Positions 1 to 6,598 of a stretch of DNA of 18,197 bases are shown piece by piece. Both the position numbers and the translations under genes were made by a program. Numbering within the stretch: position 1 is the first letter of the stretch; every line of letters starts with the position of its first letter. The notes below the pieces were generated by a model. The model was given only the letters and a program-made list of their open reading frames with translations. It searched no databases and had not been told where the DNA came from. Source of the DNA: an uncultured Dialister sp. (GTDB lineage Bacteria > Bacillota > Negativicutes > Veillonellales > Dialisteraceae); contig NZ_CAAFRZ010000206.1 in assembly GCF_900765565.1 (NCBI RefSeq), positions 1 through 18,197 on the forward strand. Reading direction: 5' to 3'.

Positions 1-156
1 AAAAAGCATTCGAGGCTTGGAAAAAGCCAAATAATCAGCTTCGAACCCTGTGCAGCTTTAAATAAAGTTATTTTTGTCGTTCACTATAGAAGCTAACAGC
101 CCCGTGCCGTTGACTCTAACGGTCAGCACACATTAATTACCCATAAGGAGTATCCT
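1..156. other. Intergenic region with repeat relic and hairpins
   Basis: No convincing gene is present. Bases 10-48 can fold as nested hairpins (GGCTT/AAGCC at 14-28 inside TTCGAGGCT/AGCTTCGAA). Bases 50-61 (CTTTA-AA-TAAAG) precede a T-rich run and could be a weak terminator of an upstream gene outside the window. Bases 88-117 match 5070-5099 at 25 of 30 positions without gaps, so they look like a relic of the CTAG-rich palindromic repeat described there. No clear sigma-A promoter for the following gene could be picked out. Confidence 0.45.
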
Positions 157-1332
157 ATGAAACTTTCTGACTTAGATACCGTCATCGACCGCCGGGGAAG
201 CGGCTGCCTGAAATATGATTTTGCCCTGCAGCGGGGGAAACCGGCGGACGTGCTGCCCTTCTGGGTAGCGGATATGGATTTCAAAGTGGCCGAGCCCATT
301 CTGGAAGCCCTGGAAGAGCGGGTGCACCATGGCATCTTCGGCTATTCCGAATCCGGGGAAGCCTATTTCAGGGCTTTGGCCAACTGGCAGGAGAACCATT
401 TCCACTGGACCATCCTGCCGGAATGGCTCATCAAGACCCCCGGCGTGGTGCCCGCCATCAACCTGGCCGTCAAGGCTCTTACGAAAGAGGGAGATGGCAT
501 CCTCATCAACCAGCCTGTGTACTACCCCTTCCTCAATGCGGTCATCAAAAACGGCCGGAACCTGGTCAACAGTCCCCTGGTCCTCAAAAACGGGCACTAT
601 GAACTGGATTTTGATGACCTGGAAAAGAAAATCGTAGAAGGAAATGTAAAGCTCGCCCTCCTCTGCTCGCCCCACAATCCGGTGGGCCGGGTATGGACAA
701 AGGAAGAACTGGCAAAGTACGCTGCCATCTGCCTCAGGCATGGCGTGAAAATCGTGGCCGATGAAATCCATGAAGATTTCACCTATCCCGGCCATCCTTT
801 CACCGCCTTCGGCACCCTTGGAAAAGAGGCTGCCAATAATGCCATCATCTGCACCGCCCCTTCCAAAACCTTCAACATTGCAGGCCTCCAGAATTCCAAC
901 ATCCTCATCCCCAATCCCGCCATCCGAAAAGCCTTCCAGGAAGAGCTGGATGCCTTCGGCTATGACCAGCTCAATGTCATGGGCCTCACCGCCTGCCGGG
1001 CGGCCTATGAAAAGGGGCAGGAGTGGCTGGACCTGGTCCGGGAATACATAAAAAATAACCTGGACTTCACGAGACAGTACCTGAAGGAAAATATCCCGAA
1101 AATGAAGCTCATCGAACCGGAAGGGACTTACCTCATCTGGATCGATGCCTCCGCCTACGGCCTGTCCAATGAAGCGCTGGAACATAAAGTGCTCTACGAC
1201 TGCCACCTGTGGCTGGACATGGGCTACGTCTTTGGCAAAGAGGGGGAAGGGTTCCTCCGTTTCAACCTGGCCTGCCCCCGAAAGACTCTGGAGCAGGGCC
1301 TGCGGCAGCTGAAAGAGGGATTTGAAAAATAA
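157..1332 (+). CDS. patB: PatB/MalY-family PLP-dependent C-S beta-lyase
   Basis: A 391-residue fold-type I PLP enzyme of the MalY/PatB group, which cleaves the C-S bond of cystathionine or cysteine conjugates to give pyruvate, ammonia and a thiol; cytosolic. The N-terminus has the family signature FWVADMDF (residues 35-42). SPHNPVGR at 171-178 holds the PLP-contacting Asn174. ADEIH at 201-205 holds the Asp that pairs with the pyridine nitrogen, and SKTFNIAGLQ at 236-245 gives the Schiff-base lysine Lys237. Length is typical of the family (about 390). The start is supported by AAGGAG eight bases upstream. It stands alone on its strand, with a hairpin terminator just after the stop. The exact substrate (cystathionine, cystine or another conjugate) cannot be told from sequence. 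Confidence 0.9.
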   Translation: MKLSDLDTVIDRRGSGCLKYDFALQRGKPADVLPFWVADMDFKVAEPILEALEERVHHGIFGYSESGEAYFRALANWQENHFHWTILPEWLIKTPGVVPAINLAVKALTKEGDGILINQPVYYPFLNAVIKNGRNLVNSPLVLKNGHYELDFDDLEKKIVEGNVKLALLCSPHNPVGRVWTKEELAKYAAICLRHGVKIVADEIHEDFTYPGHPFTAFGTLGKEAANNAIICTAPSKTFNIAGLQNSNILIPNPAIRKAFQEELDAFGYDQLNVMGLTACRAAYEKGQEWLDLVREYIKNNLDFTRQYLKENIPKMKLIEPEGTYLIWIDASAYGLSNEALEHKVLYDCHLWLDMGYVFGKEGEGFLRFNLACPRKTLEQGLRQLKEGFEK

Positions 1333-1337
1333 TCGGA

Positions 1338-1370
1338 CAAAAAAAGAACGGTCATGGACCGTTCTTTTTT
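1338..1370 (+). terminator. Rho-independent terminator after patB-like gene
   Basis: The inverted repeat AAAGAACGGTC / GACCGTTCTTT with loop ATG is followed by a T run, starting six bases after the stop codon. The A run on the other side would let it also work for leftward transcription from leuB. Confidence 0.88.
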
Positions 1371-1413
1371 ATTGGGAGAAAAGAGTATATTCGTTAACAG
1401 GCTCAATGGGGCT

Positions 1414-1615
1414 AAAGGTTGTGGGTTGGCATCGCTCCGCTCGCCAACCGGGTTGTGGCTATAGCAAGGCTGGCGCCTTGCCATAGCGGGGGCATAAGGG
1501 TTGATTTGCCGCCAAAGGCGGCTTTTCACCCTTACGCCCCTGCTTCCACAAGCGAAGCGACATGGAAGCCACCACCCGGTCAGGCCAGCGAAGCGATGCC
1601 TGACCTGCAACCTTT
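1414..1615. repeat. Multi-hairpin intergenic repeat, copy A
   Basis: This ~200-bp element lies between convergent genes. Terminal arms AAAGGTTG (1414-1421) and CAACCTTT (1608-1615) close five internal hairpins. They are GGTTGGC/GCCAACC (1424-1449), a 13-bp stem with one mismatch at 1458-1487, GGGGCATAAGGGT/ACCCTTACGCCCC around an inner GCCGCC/GGCGGC (1489-1540), GCTTCCA/TGGAAGC (1542-1569) and GGTCAGGC-type (1578-1605). A second long-range stem at 1448-1458 / 1569-1579 encloses the middle three. The same layout recurs at 11528-11708. Several loops carry a GAGCGNAGCGA-like core. The class is unknown to me. Confidence 0.8.
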
Positions 1616-1645
1616 ACGAACCATCCCCCCCTTTGGAGCATTCAC

Positions 1646-2725
1646 TTAAATTTTCTTCAAATGATCCAGTATGGCCTCTGTCATTCCTTCTCCATTGACC
1701 TTCTTCATGCCTTCCCGGTAAATATCGCCGGTGCGGAAACCATCTTCCAGAGTCTCATTCACCGCTTGTTCAATCGCTTCTGCTGCCCTGTCTTCATTCA
1801 GGGAATACCGGAGCATCATGGCTGCAGAAAGGATGGTGGCAATGGGGTTGGCAATGCCCTTGCCCGCAATATCGGGAGCGGATCCGTGAATCGGTTCATA
1901 GAGGCTTGTTTCTTCGCCGATGGAGGCGGAAGGAAGCATGCCTACGGACCCGGAAAGGACAGCGGCTTCATCGGACAGGATATCGCCAAACATGTTGCTC
2001 GTCACCACCACATCAAAGAAGGAGGGATGAATGGCAAACTGCTGGGCACAGTTATCTACATACATGTGATCCAGCCGGATATCCGGATATTCCTCTTCCT
2101 GTACTTTAATCACCGTTCTTCTCCAAAGCCGGGAGGAGGCGAGGACGTTGGACTTGTCCACGCTGGTCACGTGGCCATGGCGCTTTCTCGCCGCTTCCAT
2201 GGCAAACCGGGTAATCCGTTCCACTTCGGGTACCGAATACTTTTCCACGTCCCAGGCATGTTCCGCGCCATCCACGATTTCCGATTCGCAGCGCTTCCCG
2301 AAATAGATGCCTCCCACCAGTTCCCGGACAATCATAATGTCCGTACCTCTGGCGATTTCCGGTTTCAGCGGGGAATATTCAATCATGGAATCTGAAATCT
2401 TCACGGGCCGGAGATTCACATAGAGGCCCAGGGATTTCCGAAGGCCCAGAATGGCCTTTTCCGGACGGAGCGCCGGTTCCAGATGGTCCCACTGGTCCCC
2501 GCCTACGGCGCCAAAGAGAATGGCATCCGCCTTCCGGCAGGCATCCACCGTATCTTCCGGAAGTGGCACGCCGTACTTGTCATAGGCCGTGCCACCGGCA
2601 TCTTTCCATTCATAGGAAAGATCCATATGATAGATTTCATCCGCCTTTTTCAATACTTCCACGGCACCGTCGGTGACTTCTCTGCCGATGCCGTCCCCCG
2701 GAATGACTACAATGTGCTTTGCCAT
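1646..2725 (-). CDS. leuB: 3-isopropylmalate dehydrogenase
   Basis: Leucine pathway enzyme that oxidises and decarboxylates (2R,3S)-3-isopropylmalate to 2-oxoisocaproate with NAD+; a cytosolic dimer. The 359 residues match the family length. Substrate-binding arginines are visible at Arg96, Arg106 and Arg134, the catalytic Lys191 in VDKSNVL, and the metal aspartates Asp224, Asp248 and Asp252 (MFGDILSDEA). The NAD-binding loop HGSAPDIAGKGIANP is near 280-294. It is the last gene of leuC-leuD-leuB: its start lies one base after the leuD stop, so translation is probably coupled. No simple terminator follows; transcription runs into the multi-hairpin repeat and the inverted patB terminator. Confidence 0.97.
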   Translation of the reverse strand: MAKHIVVIPGDGIGREVTDGAVEVLKKADEIYHMDLSYEWKDAGGTAYDKYGVPLPEDTVDACRKADAILFGAVGGDQWDHLEPALRPEKAILGLRKSLGLYVNLRPVKISDSMIEYSPLKPEIARGTDIMIVRELVGGIYFGKRCESEIVDGAEHAWDVEKYSVPEVERITRFAMEAARKRHGHVTSVDKSNVLASSRLWRRTVIKVQEEEYPDIRLDHMYVDNCAQQFAIHPSFFDVVVTSNMFGDILSDEAAVLSGSVGMLPSASIGEETSLYEPIHGSAPDIAGKGIANPIATILSAAMMLRYSLNEDRAAEAIEQAVNETLEDGFRTGDIYREGMKKVNGEGMTEAILDHLKKI

Positions 2726-2726
2726 A

Positions 2727-3218
2727 TTACCGATACTCCTTTACATAATTGATGAGGCCCCCGGCCTTTGCAATGTCCTGGATAAATCCGGGCAGCGGCG
2801 GCGCCTGGAATGTATCACCAGTGGTGATATCTGTAATCTTTCCTGTAGACAAATCCACGGAAAGGCGGTCACCGGCATGGATTTTTTCCACGTCTTCCCC
2901 GATTTCCAGAAGCGGCAGTCCCACATTGATGCCGTTCCGATAAAAGATGCGGGCAAAGGAAGCGGCGATGATGACCGGCACCCCGGAGGCCTTGATGGCC
3001 ACCGGCGCATGCTCCCTGGAGGAGCCACAGCCGAAATTCTTACCGCCCACCATAATGTCTCCGGGTTTTACATTCTTTGCGAAGGTGGGATCGATGTCCA
3101 CCATGCAGTGAGAAGCCAGTTCCTTCGGGTCAAAGGTATTCAGGTAACGGGCCGGGATAATGACGTCCGTATCAATATTATCGCCATAGCGCCAGACTTT
3201 TCCTTCTAATACAGCCAT
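2727..3218 (-). CDS. leuD: 3-isopropylmalate dehydratase small subunit
   Basis: Small (swivelling domain) subunit of isopropylmalate isomerase, which with LeuC converts 2-isopropylmalate to 3-isopropylmalate. The 163-residue length and the start (VWRYGDNIDTDVIIPARYL) are of the short, archaeal/clostridial LeuD type. The conserved loop NFGCGSSREHAP is at residues 61-72. Its ATG immediately follows the leuC stop with no gap, and its Shine-Dalgarno AAAGGAGGT lies inside the end of leuC, which fits equimolar coupled synthesis of the two subunits. Confidence 0.96.
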   Translation of the reverse strand: MAVLEGKVWRYGDNIDTDVIIPARYLNTFDPKELASHCMVDIDPTFAKNVKPGDIMVGGKNFGCGSSREHAPVAIKASGVPVIIAASFARIFYRNGINVGLPLLEIGEDVEKIHAGDRLSVDLSTGKITDITTGDTFQAPPLPGFIQDIAKAGGLINYVKEYR

Positions 3219-4478
3219 TTATTTTACCTCCTTTGGAGCGGCAATCCGTCCCATGACAGCACTGGCAGCGGCCACCTGGGGGCCTGCCAGGTAAATTTCA
3301 GAATCCGTGGGGCCCATGCGGCCGATGAAATTACGATTCGTGGTGGATACGCATTTTTCTCCGCTGGCCAGGATCCCCATGTATCCCCCAAGGCAGGGGC
3401 CGCAGGTGGGCGTGGAAACGGCGCAGCCTGCGTTGATGAATGTATCGATGTATCCGGCGTGCATGGCAGCCAGGTAAATGGCGGGAGTAGCGGGAATCAC
3501 AATGCACCGTACCCGGGGATGTACCTTGTGGCCTTCAAAAATACGGGCTGCAATGGCCAGATCCTCCAGCCGGCCGTTGGTGCAGGAACCGATGACCACC
3601 TGGTCAATGGGAATATCTCCAAAAGTACCGACCACCTTTGTATTTTCCGGCAGGTGGGGGAATGCAACCACCGGCTTCATGGAAGAAAGGTCAATGGTCA
3701 CTTCCCGGCAGTAATGGGCATCTTCATCGGCTTCCACCACTTCATAGGGCTTATGGAACCGGCCTTCGATGTAGGTCTTCGTCTTTTCATCCACCGGGAA
3801 AATGCCGTTCTTGCCGCCCGCTTCGATGGCCATATTGGCAATGGTAAACCGGTCCGCCATGGACAGGGAGGCAATGCCGGGGCCCGTAAATTCCAGGGAT
3901 TTATAGAGGGCGCCGTCCACGCCGATCATGCCGATGAGCGTAAGAATCACGTCTTTGCCGGTGATATCGTCGGGCTTCGTCCCTGTCAGCACCACCTTGA
4001 TGGCATCGGGCACTTTGAACCAGGCTTCCCCGGTGGCCATGGCAACGCCAAGGTCCGTGGAACCTACGCCGGTGGAAAATCCGCCCAGCGCCCCATAGGT
4101 GCATGTGTGGGAATCGGCACCGATGGTCACCATGCCCGGCCCTACCAGACCTTTTTCCGGAAGGAGGGCATGCTCGATGCCCACCCGGCCCTGCTCGAAG
4201 TAATTGACAATCCCGTTTTCCCTGGCAAAATCTCTTACAATTTTGGCCAGTCCCGCGGACTTGATATCCTTGGCCGGCTGGAAATGGTCAGGGACCAGGA
4301 CAATCTTATTTCTGTCGAATACCGGGCGGCCTACCCTTTTGAATTCCGCAATGGACGGCGGCGCCGTAATATCATTGGCCATTACCAGATCCAAACTGCA
4401 GTAAATCAGGTCTCCCGCCTTTACGGAATCCAGCCCGGCATGTTTTGCCAGGATTTTCTGTGTCATTGTCATACCCAT
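3219..4478 (-). CDS. leuC: 3-isopropylmalate dehydratase large subunit
   Basis: Aconitase-family large subunit with the [4Fe-4S] cluster that performs the dehydration/rehydration with LeuD. With the start used here it has 419 residues, the length of the shorter homoaconitase/LeuC type. Cluster ligands are Cys299 (GSCTNGR), Cys359 and Cys362 (PTCGPCLGG); [13 protein letters not shown] is at 120-132. The reading frame opens five codons further upstream at 4493. I chose the ATG at 4476-4478 because GGGAGG sits seven bases ahead of it and the protein then begins [15 protein letters not shown], the usual family start. It is the first gene of the operon, directly downstream of the leucine T-box terminator, so readthrough depends on uncharged tRNA-Leu. 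Confidence 0.96.
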   Translation of the reverse strand: MGMTMTQKILAKHAGLDSVKAGDLIYCSLDLVMANDITAPPSIAEFKRVGRPVFDRNKIVLVPDHFQPAKDIKSAGLAKIVRDFARENGIVNYFEQGRVGIEHALLPEKGLVGPGMVTIGADSHTCTYGALGGFSTGVGSTDLGVAMATGEAWFKVPDAIKVVLTGTKPDDITGKDVILTLIGMIGVDGALYKSLEFTGPGIASLSMADRFTIANMAIEAGGKNGIFPVDEKTKTYIEGRFHKPYEVVEADEDAHYCREVTIDLSSMKPVVAFPHLPENTKVVGTFGDIPIDQVVIGSCTNGRLEDLAIAARIFEGHKVHPRVRCIVIPATPAIYLAAMHAGYIDTFINAGCAVSTPTCGPCLGGYMGILASGEKCVSTTNRNFIGRMGPTDSEIYLAGPQVAAASAVMGRIAAPKEVK

Positions 4479-4502
4479 AGGAATGCCTCCCATTTTCCAA
4501 AT

Positions 4503-4537
4503 AAAAAAAGTCCTCCGTCTCCAAGAGACGAAGGACT
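4503..4537 (-). terminator. T-box-controlled terminator
   Basis: Minus-strand stem AGUCCUUCGUCUC / GAGACGGAGGACU with loop UUG, then a run of U. It overlaps the 3' side of the antiterminator, as in other T-box leaders. Confidence 0.9.
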
Positions 4538-4738
4538 CGCGGTACCACTCTTATTCATGCCATTGGCATGCACTCATGCTGATAACGGTCAGATGCCGGC
4601 AGGATCTACTGCAAAAAGTTCAATCCTGCAGCTCAGGGACGAGTTCGAAATCCGCTTCCGTCATTTTTCACCATCCAATGACTCTCTGGGGGTAAGTGGG
4701 GACTTCTATTGCTTCCCATCAATGCTTTTTTGAATTTA
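4503..4738 (-). promoter_or_regulatory. Leucine-specific T-box riboswitch leader of leuCDB
   Basis: On the minus strand the T-box sequence AGAGTGGTACCGCG (4538-4551) is a close match to the consensus AGGGTGGNACCGCG, which pairs with the NCCA end of uncharged tRNA in the antiterminator. It is followed by a 13-bp terminator hairpin with a 3-base loop and a T run (4503-4537). About 100 bases upstream, GAACTCG has the form of a specifier loop with codon CTC (4641-4643), which is leucine and fits the downstream genes. I did not fold stem I fully, so the CTC assignment is an inference; the T-box itself is certain. Confidence 0.93.
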
Positions 4739-4743
4739 GGAAT

Positions 4744-4772
4744 ACTCTACCACAACTTTTTCTTTTTTGCAA
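4744..4772 (-). promoter_or_regulatory. Sigma-A-type promoter for T-box/leuCDB
   Basis: On the minus strand there is TTGCAA (4767-4772), a 17-base spacer, and TAGAGT (4744-4749). Transcription would start near 4737, giving a ~235-nt leader before the terminator, a normal T-box length. Confidence 0.6.
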
Positions 4773-4845
4773 ACCGGATTTTGAAGATTTTCCCTTTCAA
4801 GACAGTTTTTGTCACGGAAATGAAGTACAATGGAAATAACTAAGC

Positions 4846-5138
4846 GTTGAGAGTTGAGGTTCCGCGGCTCCGCCACTGGACGGCGGAACAGACAATTTCA
4901 GTTTGTCGAGCTGTTGAGTTCGACACTGGAGGGTAGAGTCATTCGAGCGGGGGCTTCTAGCTGCTAGCTCCTAGCTCCTAGGAAAGATCAACAGCCTACG
5001 GCACGAATGACTGATGGAGACAGGCAGGAAGCGCCGCAGGCGGGCCAGCTTTCCTAGCAGCTAAAAGCTAGAAGCTAGTAGCCCCATGCCAGTGACTCTG
5101 TTCAACAGCAGGCCAAACCGCTCACTCTAACAGCTCGA
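4846..5138. repeat. Palindromic CTAG-rich intergenic repeat
   Basis: This composite element fills most of the gap between the leuC leader and the next gene. A GTTGAGAGTTGAGGTTC unit at 4846-4862 leads into the hairpin GTTCCGC/GCGGAAC (4859-4889). A large imperfect inverted repeat follows: TCGAGCTGTT (4906-4915) with AACAGCTCGA (5129-5138), GCTGTTGA (4910-4917) with TCAACAGC (5102-5109), AGAGTCA (4935-4941) with TGACTCT (5093-5099), and CTAGGAAAG (4978-4986) with CTTTCCTAG (5049-5057). The arms are rich in CTAG/AGCT words. The 62-base centre contains no open frame of note. No transposase is present, so it may be a non-autonomous element. Confidence 0.75.
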
Positions 5139-5182
5139 TAAACCGCAATAGTCTTGCATTCATTCTTCTACAGGAGGCTGCC

Positions 5183-5512
5183 ATGAAAAAAATCATTGTC
5201 CTTTTAGCCACTTTGTTCTTCTTCCTTTTTGCCGGGGCTCCTTCCTTTGCGGCAGGTCCCATCAATGCCGATGGATATTTCAAAAATATCCGGCTCGCCG
5301 GAAAGGTGCGGGTGGTGGATTCCTTTCCCGATATCCGGGTACAGGTGGTAGACTCCTTCCCGGACCTCAAGGTGAAAGTGGTCTCCTCTTTTCCTGATGA
5401 CATCGGAGAATGGCAGTTTGTGGACTACGGCGAGGACTTTACCATCCAGTTTGTGGACTCCTTTCCGGATATTACCATCCAGTTCGTGAACTCCTTCCCC
5501 GGAGTCTGCTGA
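5183..5512 (+). CDS. Exported VDSFPD-repeat protein, candidate septoil-knot domain
   Basis: A 109-residue protein with a clear Sec signal peptide: MKK, a hydrophobic stretch at 4-17, and a likely cut after SFA at residues 21-23. The mature part is six units spaced 11 residues apart: VRVVDSFPDI (42), VQVVDSFPDL (53), VKVVSSFPDD (64), a divergent WQFVDYGEDF (77) after a 2-residue insertion, IQFVDSFPDI (88) and IQFVNSFPGV (99), ending in Cys109. The pattern of short beta repeats interrupted once by a GxW segment resembles small proteins annotated as 7(1) septoil knot domain proteins; this is from memory and not tested. The start is fixed by AGGAGG six bases upstream. Function is unknown; periplasmic or surface location is inferred. 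The encoding DNA repeats have diverged at silent sites, so the repeats are old and under protein-level constraint. Confidence 0.85.
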   Translation: MKKIIVLLATLFFFLFAGAPSFAAGPINADGYFKNIRLAGKVRVVDSFPDIRVQVVDSFPDLKVKVVSSFPDDIGEWQFVDYGEDFTIQFVDSFPDITIQFVNSFPGVC

Positions 5513-5554
5513 AAAAAGAAATCCATAATCCCCCAGGTTCATGGACTCTTTTTT
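5512..5554 (+). terminator. Probable terminator after the VDSFPD-repeat gene
   Basis: AAAAAAGAAATCCAT pairs imperfectly with ATGGACTCTTTTTT across a 13-base loop, starting at the stop codon and ending in a T run. The stem is A/T-rich with a bulge and a mismatch. Confidence 0.5.
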
Positions 5555-5638
5555 AAAATTTCCATTTTCCTCTTTAATGTTCCGTGATATGATAGATATA
5601 AGAACAGGTCCCATGGAGCCGGGGAAGGAGGGATGGCC

Positions 5639-6226
5639 TTGCGAAAAACATTATTTGTGGTATCGGCCAAGCCGGATGCCGGACTTTCCAATGAAATTCT
5701 CCACCTCATCAGGGAGGACGAAAAGCAGCGGGTCGACGGACTTACAGAAGAGAACCTGCGGATCATCGTCATGAACGAGGACCAGTGGAATCTCCACAAA
5801 AGTGCTGCCCAGCCGGAAACGAGGGTACTCTTCATCGGACCGGTAAAGGCAATCACCGAACCGTCCGAAGCATTCCGCATCCGGTTCCACAAATACGGTA
5901 TCCGCTATGGATTTGACGGTCGTCGTGCCTTTCTCACGGTCAACGAAAAAGCATTAAAGGACCATGAGGAATACGACCGCTTCCTGGAAGAGCTGAAGTC
6001 CCTCTGTACCCTGGAAGATATCATCCAGAGTCCAAAACGGCTTGATGCGCTGCAGCTCATTGGCATGCTCTGCGTAGCGCTCCTCGTCCCCTTCGGCAGT
6101 GTCCTTGTGGGCGGCAAGCTCTTCAAAGACTGGTATGCCCATGATACACTTGTCAAAAAGCAGCAGTATGTGTACGGCATTTTCCATCTGTACCGGAATC
6201 ACCTGAAAGAATTTATGGAAGCCTGA
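5639..6226 (+). CDS. Unknown protein, Rossmann-like N-terminus and one membrane segment
   Basis: I do not recognise this family. From the TTG start it has 195 residues. The N-terminus (KTLFVVSAKPDAGLSNEI) and VLFIGPVKAI near residues 63-72 look like strand-turn-helix units of an alpha/beta fold. The middle is charged and helical (NEKALKDHEEYDRFLEELKS). A single hydrophobic segment lies at about 136-159, followed by an aromatic, basic tail. An in-frame ATG at 5633 touches the AAGGAGG ribosome site (5625-5631), which is too close to work well; TTG at 5639 has the ideal seven-base spacing, so it is preferred. A TATGAT box at 5588-5593 could serve as -10. The gene sits 36 bases before the TSCPD gene and probably shares its transcript. 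Confidence 0.8.
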   Translation: MRKTLFVVSAKPDAGLSNEILHLIREDEKQRVDGLTEENLRIIVMNEDQWNLHKSAAQPETRVLFIGPVKAITEPSEAFRIRFHKYGIRYGFDGRRAFLTVNEKALKDHEEYDRFLEELKSLCTLEDIIQSPKRLDALQLIGMLCVALLVPFGSVLVGGKLFKDWYAHDTLVKKQQYVYGIFHLYRNHLKEFMEA

Positions 6227-6262
6227 GGCTCCGAGATCATAAACCATGGAAAGGAAGAACTT

Positions 6263-6517
6263 ATGAAAAGTTATCGCTTTACCCCCAAGGGGGTATGCTC
6301 CCGTCTCATTACCTTTGACCTGGATGAAGAAGGAAAGATTCACAACCTGAAATTCCAGGGCGGCTGTCCTGGAAACCTGGCCGCCATCGGCAGGCTTCTG
6401 GAAGGGCGGGATGCCAAAGAAGCAGCAGATATCCTCCGAGGCAATGACTGTGCCGGAAAGGGCACCTCCTGTGCCGACCAGCTCTCCAAAGCCCTGGATG
6501 AAGTCCTTGCCGGATAA
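6263..6517 (+). CDS. TSCPD-domain small protein
   Basis: An 84-residue protein matching the stand-alone TSCPD family (the TIGR03905 type as I remember it), related to the cysteine-rich C-terminal domain of class II (adenosylcobalamin) ribonucleotide reductases. The signature GGCPGNLAAIGRLLEG is at residues 33-48. Cysteines at 12, 35, 63 (NDCAGKGTSC) and 70 are placed as in the family and probably bind a metal; that is inference. Function is unknown. It has a GGAAAGGAAG ribosome site, and it is the second gene after the membrane-anchored unknown protein. A strong terminator follows. Confidence 0.88.
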   Translation: MKSYRFTPKGVCSRLITFDLDEEGKIHNLKFQGGCPGNLAAIGRLLEGRDAKEAADILRGNDCAGKGTSCADQLSKALDEVLAG

Positions 6518-6533
6518 TATCTCGTGAAAAATA

Positions 6534-6581
6534 AAAAAGCCGAACCATCAGAACCCCTAATCTCTGATGGTCCGGCTTTTT
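6534..6581. terminator. Bidirectional terminator between TSCPD gene and ilvB
   Basis: AAAAAGCCG-A-ACCATCAGA pairs with TCTGATGGT-C-CGGCTTTTT around a ~10-base loop. A and T runs flank both sides, so it can end both converging transcripts. Confidence 0.9.
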
Positions 6582-6598
6582 AACATGCGAAGCACAGG

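Noticed and set aside
172..1206. 344-codon minus-strand frame opposite the patB-like gene
   Set aside because: Antisense shadow with no ribosome site; the plus-strand gene has all PLP-enzyme motifs.
1414..1615. CRISPR array or tRNA-like gene in the multi-hairpin repeat
   Set aside because: No equal-length repeats and spacers, and no tRNA arm consensus (no TTCGA loop or CCA context); the hairpins are of unequal length.
1419..1649. Open frame across multi-hairpin repeat copy A (also 1224-1610 on the minus strand)
   Set aside because: It consists of inverted-repeat DNA, has no ribosome site and no protein-like composition; openness comes from the G/C-rich repeat.
3459..4733. 424-codon plus-strand frame opposite leuC
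   Set aside because: Antisense shadow of leuC and the T-box; the leuC reading has all aconitase-family residues.
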